Shown here: piece by piece, positions 44,037-64,000 of the stretch
How positions within the stretch are numbered: the first letter of the stretch is position 1
Layout: every line of letters starts with the position of its first letter
Source: Archilochus colubris
Lineage: Eukaryota; Chordata; Aves; Apodiformes; Trochilidae
Assembly: GCA_023079485.1 (NCBI GenBank)
Contig: CM041092.1
Span: 5,146,627 to 5,210,626, forward strand
Reading direction: 5' to 3'
Length of the DNA: 64,000 bases
Program-made: the position numbers and the translations under genes
Notes under the pieces: generated by a model
The model's input: only the letters and a program-made list of their open reading frames with translations
The model's database searches: none
What the model was told of the DNA's origin: nothing

Positions 44037-44357
44037 GAGACATTGTCAACCAGGTGCCTTGAGTTGCCAAAGAGTGGGTGTGAGTCCACCTGTGCCTGAT
44101 TAGGACAGGCCCCTATTGGGCATGAGCAAGACGAGGGGGCCAATAAAGGTGGGACACACACCCACAGAAGGCACCTCAGCTCACTCTGGTGTGAGGCATG
44201 GAGAGGCCAGCAGCTCGTCGAGCCTCTGGAGCAAGAAAGGCTCTTCCCGCTACACTTCTATCCTGGCAGCGCTGTGTGGTGGCTGGAGTCCTGGAAGAGA
44301 CCAGCAGCTCGTCGAGCTTCAAGAGCAAGAATGGCTCCTCCTGCTACAAGAAGGGGT
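44037..44357. mobile_element. GC-rich repeat-like insert, unclassified (possible LTR piece)
   Basis: This stretch stands out from its AT-rich surroundings by GC and CpG content. It contains TGATTAGGACAGGCCCCTAT, GGGGCCAATAAAGGTGGGAC (with an AATAAA signal) and a 55-base block present twice, 94 bases apart (about 44200-44254 and 44293-44347), sharing CCAGCAGCTCGTCGAGC. The TGTAGAGAGACA start and AATAAA would suit an LTR, but no target-site duplication was found and the family was not recognised. Confidence 0.45.
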
Positions 44358-45067
44358 ATCACATTCCAATATGTTATCTTATTGTTCTCTTTCATGTGTG
44401 TTAAGCTTCTTTATGTTGACTCATTCCTTTTAAAGTGGTGGTTTTGTTCTACATATCCTCCCTTTCCACAGTCTGCACGTTATTTTTCTCTCAGTGTAAA
44501 CAGGAACCAGTTCATGAGACTGATATACTGGAAATATTTGACCAACATTGATACCCACAAAGAAAAAAGCAGTGGCAAGACTTGCTGACAACAGCAATTT
44601 CATTCACTGGAAGATGTAAAATTTTCTCATTTTCATGCTTTCTATGTTTTTACACAGAAATTATTAAACAGAATCCAGCTGAGACATTTTTCTAATCCTG
44701 CAATGAAACATTATTCCTAAATAACATCTCACAGTCATTTTGCTATATTTTCTTCTAAAATTATTCATACACACCTGTAGCAAGTAATACTTTATTAGGA
44801 AGCAATTCAAAACCACATTGGAAATATTTAGTGTGACTGCAACTCTTCTGCAACCCCTTTCTACCTCTTTCAGTTGAAGCCTACAAGTCATTCAAACCTT
44901 CACTCAGTATTTGATTCAAATAAAGAAAATAGAGTGAATGTAGATCTGTTCATAAAGAAATCATTAGCTACTGGATTTCTCCCTCACTGCATCACGTCTG
45001 CCACTCAAATCTAACACATTCATGAACTTTTCTGAACACTGAAAACAGTTAAGATATATAAAGAGCC

Positions 45068-45445
45068 CTATTATTAAATGGGTTTCCAGTTCACTAATAA
45101 CAGATTTACAACTCACAAGCAACCCATTATCTAATATGTTTTTAGCTCACTGAGAACAGATTTACTACCCAGAAACAACCCATTATCTAACATGTTTCCA
45201 GTTCACTGAAAACAGATTTACAACCCATAAGCAAGCTATTATCTAACATAGTTCCAACTCACTGAATATTGATTTAGAATTCATAAACAACCCATTATCT
45301 GAAAAAATTTCACCTCACTGAACAGATTTGCAACTCATAAACAACACATTAGCTAACACATTTTCAGCTTCAGGAAAGTAGATTTAAAGCATATAAACAA
45401 CTTTATCTAACTTGTTCCAGTTCACTAAAACCAGATTCCAAACTC
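45068..45445. repeat. Minisatellite, about 56-bp period, seven degenerate copies
   Basis: A core CCAGTTCACTGAAAACAGAT, then TTACAACTCATAAACAACCC and ATTATCTAACATGTTT, recurs with anchor positions at about 45088, 45144, 45200, 45256, 45312, 45366 and 45419. That is four intervals of exactly 56 bases, then 54 and 53. Copies have diverged by substitution and small deletions, most at the right end. Confidence 0.93.
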
Positions 45446-48109
45446 CCCAAGACCCTGGTACCTGATAGGGTTCTGTCCTCAGCAATAAAAACACCAAAAC
45501 ACACCAGTGTAGTGAGTACTGACTCATACCCTAACACCTTGATTTTTGGTCTATCATGGTTTTTTGGAGTGGATTCTTTCTTGCCTCTGAACTCTGCTGA
45601 CCAAACGAGCATTATTTCCTTCAGTCAGTCAGTAGGGACTTTTTCTTCCTTATTTTCATAAGTAGTTTCATGGGATTATTCTTGCTTGATTGCATATTTT
45701 TTCAAAATTCACCTTGTTCTTGGCTGTGATGTCCTATAATGAATTATGTAACCATTCTGTATCCCTCATTATTTTATTGCTGTAGCATTTTATACAGTTT
45801 AATACAGTGCACAAACATTTAAAACATTAACTTTTCAAGGCAGCAATACCTATTTTAAGTGTTACAACACGACTACTTCCTATATCATCTTATTTGATGT
45901 CTTTCATGGGTGTAAGAGGTTAAAATGTTGTCTTTCTTTCTTAAAGTACACTTTGAAAAGTACCACAGTATAAAGCAATGAGTTCTTAGTTGTAGAAATC
46001 AGCCTCGCAGTTCACTTGAGAAAGATTTGACTGATCCTGCTTCCAACCTGTAACCTCAGCTAGCTATACCTGTACTTTTTTATCCTGTAGTGCTGTAACA
46101 GTTTCATGAGCCTGTTAATTCAAAATGCCTCCCAGAGTTCCAGAAAATGGACACAGTGTGTATTTTTGTCTTGTAATATTTGAGAATCTTGATGATCTTC
46201 ATATTTTCATTGACAGTGGTAGTCCTATGTAATATCCATATTTCCATATCTGGAAATTTTATGCCAATTTACACTTCCTCTGTTCTTCCAATTTGAAAAT
46301 CATGCAAAAAGTAGTAATTTTTTTTCACTTCACATAAGTTTTACAGAACTTTTGATGATGAAAAACCAATAGCTCAACAAATCATATCCTAACTTTGTTG
46401 ATATTCTTCAGGAGATCCAGAGAGCTTGCACTCACTTTGGAAGCTGCATTTCATTTATTTTTAGCACCCAATAGACTGCAGGCAGTGCAGAAAATTTCAA
46501 GAAGGTATTAAATACAAAATGAGGTAGAAAGGTAACAAATTTACATGAAAATTATACTGAGTTTTAATCAACATATTGGGATGTTCTATATTATTCAGAT
46601 GCCGATCTGAATAATCTTTACACTTTTTGTTCAACCCACCAGAGGTTGATCCTCTTCTAACTGTCCCAGTCTCTCTGGGAGAATTTGTTACTGAAAACCT
46701 GGGTTAAAATGGGGTGTACAGAAAGAAGGAGCAGGAATGAGTAGCACTTAAAAACACAGAGTTATGGCAGGAGGTATCTAGAAATCTGACTTGTTCAAAA
46801 TTGCTACAAGTTATCAGTTTCTTTTGGAACAATAATCTCTATTCTCCTCTCAGAGGGAGCCCAGGGGAGAATTCTACTGTTGTTTTCTACTGTTTTTAAT
46901 CACTTCTAGACAGAAAAAACCCTCATTATTTCAAAACTCCAAAGCAGTTTCTATAGTATTCAAACTGCAAACCATTTCAAAGGAACTCTGATAAATGTAT
47001 ACGAGGTGCTTTAAATTTTTATAGATCTAAATAGACCTGTCTTCCATCTGCAAGTAATTTTAAAGCAGATTGAAATGACTGAAAAGGAAAATGTTTCAAC
47101 AGAAGCAAGCATCTATTTGATATATGAGGTTTTTAATATTATATGCTTATCCCCTGTCTTACCACATCTCTCATTGACTGCCTGTTTTCTCAACTGATAA
47201 ATTGCAAGTTGACTTTATTATTAATGATGTGGTGATCTGAATAGAGATTTCCTCTACATAGAATTGGAGCTCGCAGTTTGACCCAGAGAAACTCAGTGAA
47301 AGATAGTATCACAGAATAGATTCTTTGTGATTTTGATGGAGCAATCAGCTAATGGCCTTAATTCAATTAAAATAATGAAGATTAGTAGGCTAAATTTTGG
47401 GGGTTTTATTAGATGTGATTACTACTGTGGGTTGACCCTCTAAGCCAAAGATACATTACATTGGATGGGTTTGACATATGTTTTTTGATTCTGTAATATC
47501 CAAGATTAAGCCCTAATTTGCAAACCATCTGCTAAACCTCTCTTCTTTACTTTGGCATCCTTCCTTCTCTGCCTGCCTAGAAGCAGAGTGCCAGAGCAGT
47601 GTCTGTTTTCCTTCTCCCTTCCCTGGTGAACACGACACTGCTGATCTGCAGCTCTGAAAAAGCCCAAAATTTCTATTGAGTGAGAACTGAGAGATCATCA
47701 TCCTAAACTATCTCTCTGATAAACCATCTGCAGGAGGTGTCTTCCATCCCAGCCAAAATGCAAATGAAGATGAACTTTGTACAGTGGATGATGTGTTAGA
47801 TGATGACTGATTTTCAGTGGAGACAAGAGTCTCACTGATAGCATTTCTGGAGCCTGCTTTTGGCTTTCCTAACTTATGTTCATGCAAGGAACACTTTTTT
47901 TTTAAAAAAAAAAAAAACAAAAAACAACAAGCAACTCAGTTCCTAAGATAATTATGTGGTCTCAATTTTTTTATCATAGAAGTTTGAGGTAACAGATTTA
48001 TTAACCAAGTTTACCTCATTGGATCTGTAGAAAAGCAGCCTGGTGTTTACATAGGTTTAGTGTAGTAGTACAGCACCAGAAAGAAGAGCCATGAAGTTGT
48101 TACAAACTA

Positions 48110-48200
48110 AAGAAGAGAGAGAGAAAAGAAAAGGAAGAGGGAGGAAAGACAAAAGAAAGCAAATGAGAAAGAGGCAAAAGTATTAAGATAGGAAAAAAAA
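48110..48200. repeat. Purine-rich tract
   Basis: An AG-rich stretch (AAGAGAGAGAGAAAAGAAAAGG type) of about 90 bases with few pyrimidines on the + strand. Confidence 0.8.
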
Positions 48201-48727
48201 ACAAAAGAGCACACAGAAACTAACTATACTAACTAACTAACTGTGCAAACAGTGGCATTTTGTAACATATTTCATAGGACAAAAGGACATGGGGTGAAAA
48301 AATGCTGCTTCTATCCTGAACTTCAGGCTCTAGTGTCTATGGAAGGTGAAAATATTTTCACTTCTAACCTAAAGTTTCAGGTCTTGTGATGTCTTCTAAG
48401 TCAGTCTGAAACTCTTGGAGGTGTTCCAGTGTGTGCCACTACTTAGTAACTAAACGGGTCCAATTTAACTGTTAAAAAGGCATTTATGTTCCCATTCCTC
48501 TTACAGAGTACTAAGTTTGGTACATTGCATGAAACCTCTTTAGTTTTGGAGGTTTGTCCAGGAAAGAATTGTTTTTCTTAAGTTAAAAAAGCAAACAAAC
48601 AAAAACACACACACCAAAAACCTGTTTCAAAATACATAGGAAAGTGTTGGTTTTTATTTCCTAGACAAAATCAAATCACTGTAATTGTATATGTTGGAAT
48701 GCATGTCCACTGTTTTTCACTTTGTAA

Positions 48728-48768
48728 AGAAGAGGTCCCTTCCAACCCAGCCAATTCTATGATTCTAA
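48728..48768 (+). mobile_element. CR1 LINE 3' tail remnant, sense
   Basis: AGAGGTCCCTTCCAACCCAG, then CCAATTCTATGATTCTAAAG. Only the last 40 bases of a CR1 element remain, including its tail octamers. Confidence 0.85.
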
Positions 48769-51204
48769 AGTCAGAGGCTATTTTTATGTCTAGAATATTC
48801 AAGTATTAAAAACTAAAATCTATTATTACAAGAGCATCCATCTTAGTGAAAAGTGAAGTGTCTGGTGTGACTCTATTCTGGTTTTGGATGGAGTTTCATA
48901 TTATGATTAGTGGGTCAAATTTATGAGCTGTTCTGTAAATGGATAAAGTTTAGTGACTTCATATTAAGCAGCTGTTATTCTAGAAATATGTATTTTTGCA
49001 CATTTCATGCTTTGTTTAGTGTTCTTGGTTTGCAACTCTGAAATGTATTCCTGGTGGGAGCTGACATACAGATCTTTTAGTCAAATATGTCCCTAGCATT
49101 CCCAGCCTCAGTATTCAGGAAAGGTGCTTCAGCCTATTAAACCTGAGAATGTTCATGAAGAATTAATATTGTCTGTGACTGCTTCAACTTTCTGCCTTGC
49201 CTTTAAATGCTCCTTGTTGTGAATAGTTGTTCCTGTAAGTTTTTAGACTGGCAGCTGTTGCCTACTTGCATAAGATGCAAAAATATATTTGGAGATTTAT
49301 TTTTTTTTAAAACCAAAATATTTTCCAGGCTATTCTGCCATTAATGTTTCTGATATATCTATACCATTTGGTTTTATTTCAGTAGTCACAGTAAAAGTAT
49401 GATGATGCTATCCACTGTGGCTTGGCTAGCTGTGGGGTTTTTTTAAATGCTGTTAACTGGAAACTAAAAAACCCACCCTATTATTTCTGTTTACATAAGT
49501 TTAGTACTAGAACAAGCTTTCTGTTTTCAAAGTAACTTTTTTCCTCATTTTAAAGAGTTGATTGCTTTTTTTTTTTTTTAATATATAATCAGGTTAAAAA
49601 TGTTCAGGAATTAGTGGTGGTGTTTCTCTTCTCTTATTGCAAGTTTCTGAGCTCATCTGTTTGATCCAGAAGTAAGTAAACTGTAAAGCAAAAGTAGAAA
49701 AAAACCACTCGTGTTGATAGGGGACAAAAATGTTGAATCATTGCCATAATTTTATTTTCTGTGGTATGAAATATTTACAGAGCTCTGTCTGAATAACTGA
49801 AAGTGTTTGTAAGGGTAAATAACATATTTCTGTCAGTCTCCATAATGACATTTGAAACAAACAAGCACAGTTTCCCAGAAACACTGTAAAACTTGGAGAT
49901 TGAGCCTTTCAAGTCCAACTTTTCAGTTAGAATCCCATATTAATGAAAGGTTCCCTGGTCTCAAAGGTCCAGCTTTTCAGAGCTAAGACACCAAAGAGTT
50001 TGGAAGATGTGAGATTTCAGTATTATACTTCACACAAAGGGTTTGTTTGGGTTTTTTACTGGATTCTAAAAATTACTTCATTTCTCTGTAGATTATTCCC
50101 AACAAATGTTCATCCTTTCCAGTTCTGTTTACTGCAGTAAGTTTGAAGGAATAGTAAGGCTACATCCATGGAAATGCCTTGAACTGAAACTAGCTGTTCC
50201 CTTGAAGAACCCAAAACTGTTATTCAGATTATCTAACTATATTTAATAATCTTTAATGTGTAATAGCAGAGAGTAAGGGTTTACATTTTGAAGATACTGA
50301 AAATTATACAGATATTTGCTGATTTATAACATAATTTTGGCAAACCTTACATGTTCTGTGAAATAAAATAATATCCTCAGTCTCATTAGGATAAGAGAAT
50401 AACAGGTTATTAGAGTTCAGAGTTGTTTATGCTGTATTTTATATTTAAGATTTCTGTTTATTATAACAGAATATTTGTTGGCCTTGTTTTACATGTGACT
50501 GACAGAAGCAATTAAGAAAATATAAAACCATCTGATTTTTGAGACAAATGGAACTCACCTTGCTTTTTCAATTACAACTTCATATTGTCTGAGGATTTTT
50601 TGTTTAGCAGAAGGACTTCCTGCTTTATAGCTACTTGCAGAGCAAAGCAGAAGGGTGGAGAATTATTTAAATTCCTAATTGTGCAGTCAGTTAGATAAGT
50701 GAACCAGAAACCCTTTTCTTCAGGTGCTTTATTGCATGTGAGGCCTCCTTTGCACCTCAGATCAAATGGTGGCCACCTGTTGCCTATCAGCAGAATTTTA
50801 CCCAAACAGCCTGCCAGAAACCTGCCCCATCCCCTGTGCCCACTCTGCCAGAGCAATTGGCCACATCCTGCAAGCTCAATTCTGAAAGCCAATTCAGAGA
50901 ATGATTAAAGATCAAGCAGGTTAAGCACTGCCCATTAAAGCCTCCTCCAAAATTCTGATACTGAAGTGCTGTTTATGCTCAATTTTATTACTCCAATGGC
51001 TTTTCGATATTAAAAAAATTCTCAGGAGTTGCTCTTATTTTACAGCTTTGCTAAAGAAAAGGGGTTGATAAACTGTGAAATTAAAAGAAAGAGGTCATTG
51101 AACTGATGTGACTGGGAGTTTTGATTGTAATCTTACCAGAGAATTTTAAAAGTAGGAGATAAAAATCTGAGGAACTGAGTAGGATATACATCCTACAGAT
51201 ACAT

Positions 51205-51368
51205 CTATCCAGGGAGACCGTGGAGTCTCCTTCTCTGGAGACACTGAAACCCCACATGGCCACGTTCCTGTGTGACCTGCTGGAGATGACCCTGCTCTGG
51301 CAGGGAGTTGGCCTTGGATAATCTTTTGAGGTCCCTCCCAACCACTAACTTTGTGTGATTCTGGGATT
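51205..51368 (+). mobile_element. CR1 LINE 3' fragment, different subfamily, sense
   Basis: GGAGACCGTGGAGTCTCCTT, then CGTTCCTGTGTGACCTGCTG, ACCCTGCTCTGGCAGGGAGT, GAGGTCCCTCCCAACCACTA and TTTGTGTGATTCTGGGATT. This is the CR1 3' end of the subfamily with the CTGTGTGACCTGCT and CTGCTCTGGCAGGG motifs, which differs from the other CR1 pieces here. It is old and diverged in its tail. Confidence 0.88.
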
Positions 51369-53735
51369 ACCAGAAGTCAGTGGCAACAATTATAAAATCA
51401 TTTAAACTTTCTACCCTTTAGTATTTTTATTTTGTGCTTGCAGCGATGAGGGAGCTCGAATCGGAGTTCTTTGGTTATTGATTTGTTGCTTTTCTCTTCC
51501 CTGGGAAAGTCAGATGAAGATCAGCATGACAATATTTATGGGCTGCATCTCATCTGTGGGATGCAATCCATCTTCGTTAAGTTCAGTAAAAGTGATAGAT
51601 AGCATTTGGCAATGTAATGATGTGATCACTCTGCCATTGCCTTTGTAAATCATCAGCTGTTGCATTCTCTTGTGTAGATATTTAATCAGTTATACACCCC
51701 ATTACTGATTTAATTCAGAATGTCAATGGCAGGTGAATAATGTGAGTATTTGTATATTAATATCATATTGTATTAATGTTCCTTTCATTTAAGTATGCTA
51801 TTCATGTGAAAATCATAAACTGTAGCTTCATGGCTAGAATAAATTTAATCAGTGCTGTAGGCATCTAATGCCATCAGTGTTTTAATTCAATATGTCAGTG
51901 AAACAAATGTGTTTCTTCTCATTTCCAGTTTCTTTCTGCTTTACTAATTCAGAATATTATATAATGCTATGGAAATACGAATCTGAGAGTAAACAAATTG
52001 CTAATTTTTATCCTGTCAGTAGGTCTTGGGTCTGTTTCCTCCAATTGTAGCACCATTTATGATGAGTACATGTTCCTGATAGATTTTAAAATAACTGAAT
52101 ATTTAATGATAAATTAACTATAAAACAATCTAGACTGTTCCTTAAGGAACTGCGAAATAAGTAAATATAAAATAATGTCAATGCAAACCAGTAAGGATAT
52201 AACACTAGAAGGCAGTTGCTTTGGAGTCTTCTCCCGTATCCTCTCTTTGGCAAGTTTCTGGAAGGTTTTCATTTGAAGAAACCACTAAAGGACTATTTCT
52301 AGGTCCATTTCTGTCCTCAGGTGGCACCTGCTTTATCACTGATGAAAGGATTTATGAGTTTTTACAAACCTCCAAAAGAAAAAAACAGCAACAAACCAAA
52401 TTTATTTAATTCTAAACCCAATAAAAACTAAAAAAAAAAAAAATTATCACTGATAATTCTGATAAACTGAGATTTTGCCTGCATAATGTACTCAGTCATT
52501 TCTTTGTTGTAATTGTATGTGTACGTATATCTTTCTTCATAAGTAGAAAACCCCATTTTATATATATATACCTCCCTATAAGGAGAATAATGTATTTTTT
52601 TCCCCTGTTATTTATTAAGACAAGTCACTGAGTTTTCTTTACAGATATATCTTGAAAATATAGTGAGATCATCTCCAAATGCATTAGAAAGAGAAGTATA
52701 AAGAACTGATAAATATTTACTTGTCTTATAGTTTTGATTTAGCATTAGCACTTTCAGTGTGACCAAATGTATTTTGTGACTTTCTATTCCATGTGTATGA
52801 ATTGCATACTAAAAATTACATCTTCTAGAAAGCCAAATGTAAATTGTAATAACCAGCATAATGTACTGCTTATTATATTTCTGGGTTTTTGTCTCTGTAG
52901 TTCATTAATAAGCTCCGTGAACCTTCTGGTCTAAAATTATCTGTTTCTAACAAAATTATAAGTGAAATAATCAACATACATTTTTATAGTCATTCAGAAA
53001 TAATGGTAGGAAATAATTACTCCTATTTCTCACAGCGTGTCACTTTTATATATTGGAATTGGATACCATTTGTCTTTTCTGGACATTAAATATATGCTTG
53101 AGATTCTTATTTTAATATTTGCTTTTGTTTCTAGCTCTCAGGTTTTTGTCTAGAAGCAGAATATGGTATTGTGGCTTATGAAAACAATACTGAGACCTTC
53201 AGAATTGGCCTTATTTTTTTTTTTTTCAGGTTTTTTTAACAAAAGCTTGCAGAGTGGATAACAGCAAGGACACTTTGATCCCTGTTAATGTAATGTGTAT
53301 CTGTGCTAGAAAATACATGGAAAGATAATGCTAACTGAAACAAGTAATTAGTGAAAACATGCCCAAGACTTGGGTTACATTATATTTGAAGTTGTGACTA
53401 AATTATTGCTGTCTTGAATAAATGCTCAGGATTTCTTAATGTATTATCTGGGGACACAGGAGTAAAAATATTCACTTAATGAGTGTTAGCACTGACAAAT
53501 ATAGTGCAGGATTATTAATAGTGATCCTGCTTTATTATTTTTTTTTAAGTTTATGACATAATAAGGTTTTGATTTAAACAAAAAAATAATAATAAAAAGG
53601 AAATAATAAAAGAATTGACATAGTCTAGGGGCTGAATCCTTCTGTGGTTCTGCGGGATGAGCGCTGAGGAGAAAGCAAACCAAATGTCTTGTTAGAAGGA
53701 GTTTTATTTACCCTGTCTGTAACCATCTCTTCCAG

Positions 53736-53925
53736 ATGTTGGGTCAGTGGAGGGACTTGCTTATCACAGAGCTTGGGACACTCTTTATTGGACCAGTTCA
53801 ACCACATCCTCCATCACCAGACACACTGTTGACCAGAGGCGCCGAGGAGCTTTCAACAGGGAAGCAGTAATAACCATGGCTGAAGATGATCATCCACACG
53901 TCTTGGCTCTTGATGAATGTCAAAA
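53736..53925 (+). CDS. LRP1B: LRP1B exon 18 of window: YWTD propeller blade
   Basis: This 190-base exon (phase 1 in, phase 2 out) encodes [20 protein letters not shown], then [20 protein letters not shown], then [20 protein letters not shown] and CQ. LYWTSS is the YWTD-type motif and [11 protein letters not shown] the following strand. The RRRGAF stretch is TRPGAF in the LRP1/LRP1B family as I recall it. The acceptor is TTCCAG and the donor is CAAAA|GTATGT. Confidence 0.97.

Positions 53926-64000
<10,075 letters not shown>

Noticed and set aside
44116..44588. Overlapping Ser/Arg-rich open frames
   Set aside because: They arise from the GC-rich duplicated block at 44200-44347; no start context or homology was recognised.
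47300..47330. Possible CR1 tail (TATCACAGAATAGATTC)
   Set aside because: Too short and lacks the adjoining GGTTGGAAGGGACC block, so it cannot be supported.

Overview
This window is vertebrate, almost certainly avian, nuclear DNA from inside one very large gene. The evidence for a bird is several CR1 LINE fragments with the diagnostic ATTCTATG tail repeats, an avian-type ERVL solo LTR, and short introns compared with mammals. All 22 coding exons found lie on the + strand, are bounded by GT/AG, and join in one open frame of 3,678 coding bases (about 1,226 codons). The product matches LRP1B, the low-density-lipoprotein-receptor-related protein 1B. It is closer to LRP1B than to the paralogue LRP1, judged from remembered family sequence and not from a search.

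Layout. Exons 1-3 (1141-4147) encode the last blades of a YWTD beta-propeller. Exon 4 (9458-9589) is an EGF-like module. Exons 5-9 (10772-30208) are the next propeller. Exon 10 (31755-31880) is an EGF module. Exons 11-16 (32980-38615) are a further propeller. Exon 17 (41599-41970) holds an EGF module plus the start of another propeller, which continues through exons 18-20 (53736-60443). Exon 21 (60899-61024) is an EGF module, and exon 22 (63750-63878) is the first LDL-receptor class A repeat of the next ligand-binding cluster. The window therefore covers the middle of the extracellular domain. The signal peptide, transmembrane helix and cytoplasmic tail lie outside it, and both window ends fall in introns. 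Exon numbers are local to this window.

The remaining ~94% is intron. It contains CR1 fragments (introns 5, 8, 10 and 17), a solo LTR with a perfect 5-bp target-site duplication (intron 7), a 56-bp-period minisatellite, a 79-bp tandem duplication and a GC-rich repeat-like insert (all intron 17), simple repeats, and several stretches that look like conserved non-coding elements. I found no RNA gene, CRISPR array, promoter or poly(A) site of a second gene.

The most curious items are two exon-like open segments with good splice signals that do not belong to LRP1B. One is on the + strand at 27789-27932 (48 codons' worth, phase 2 at both ends). The other is on the - strand at 5639-5810. I could not identify either one. 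They could be exons of nested or antisense transcripts, relics of captured exons, or chance.
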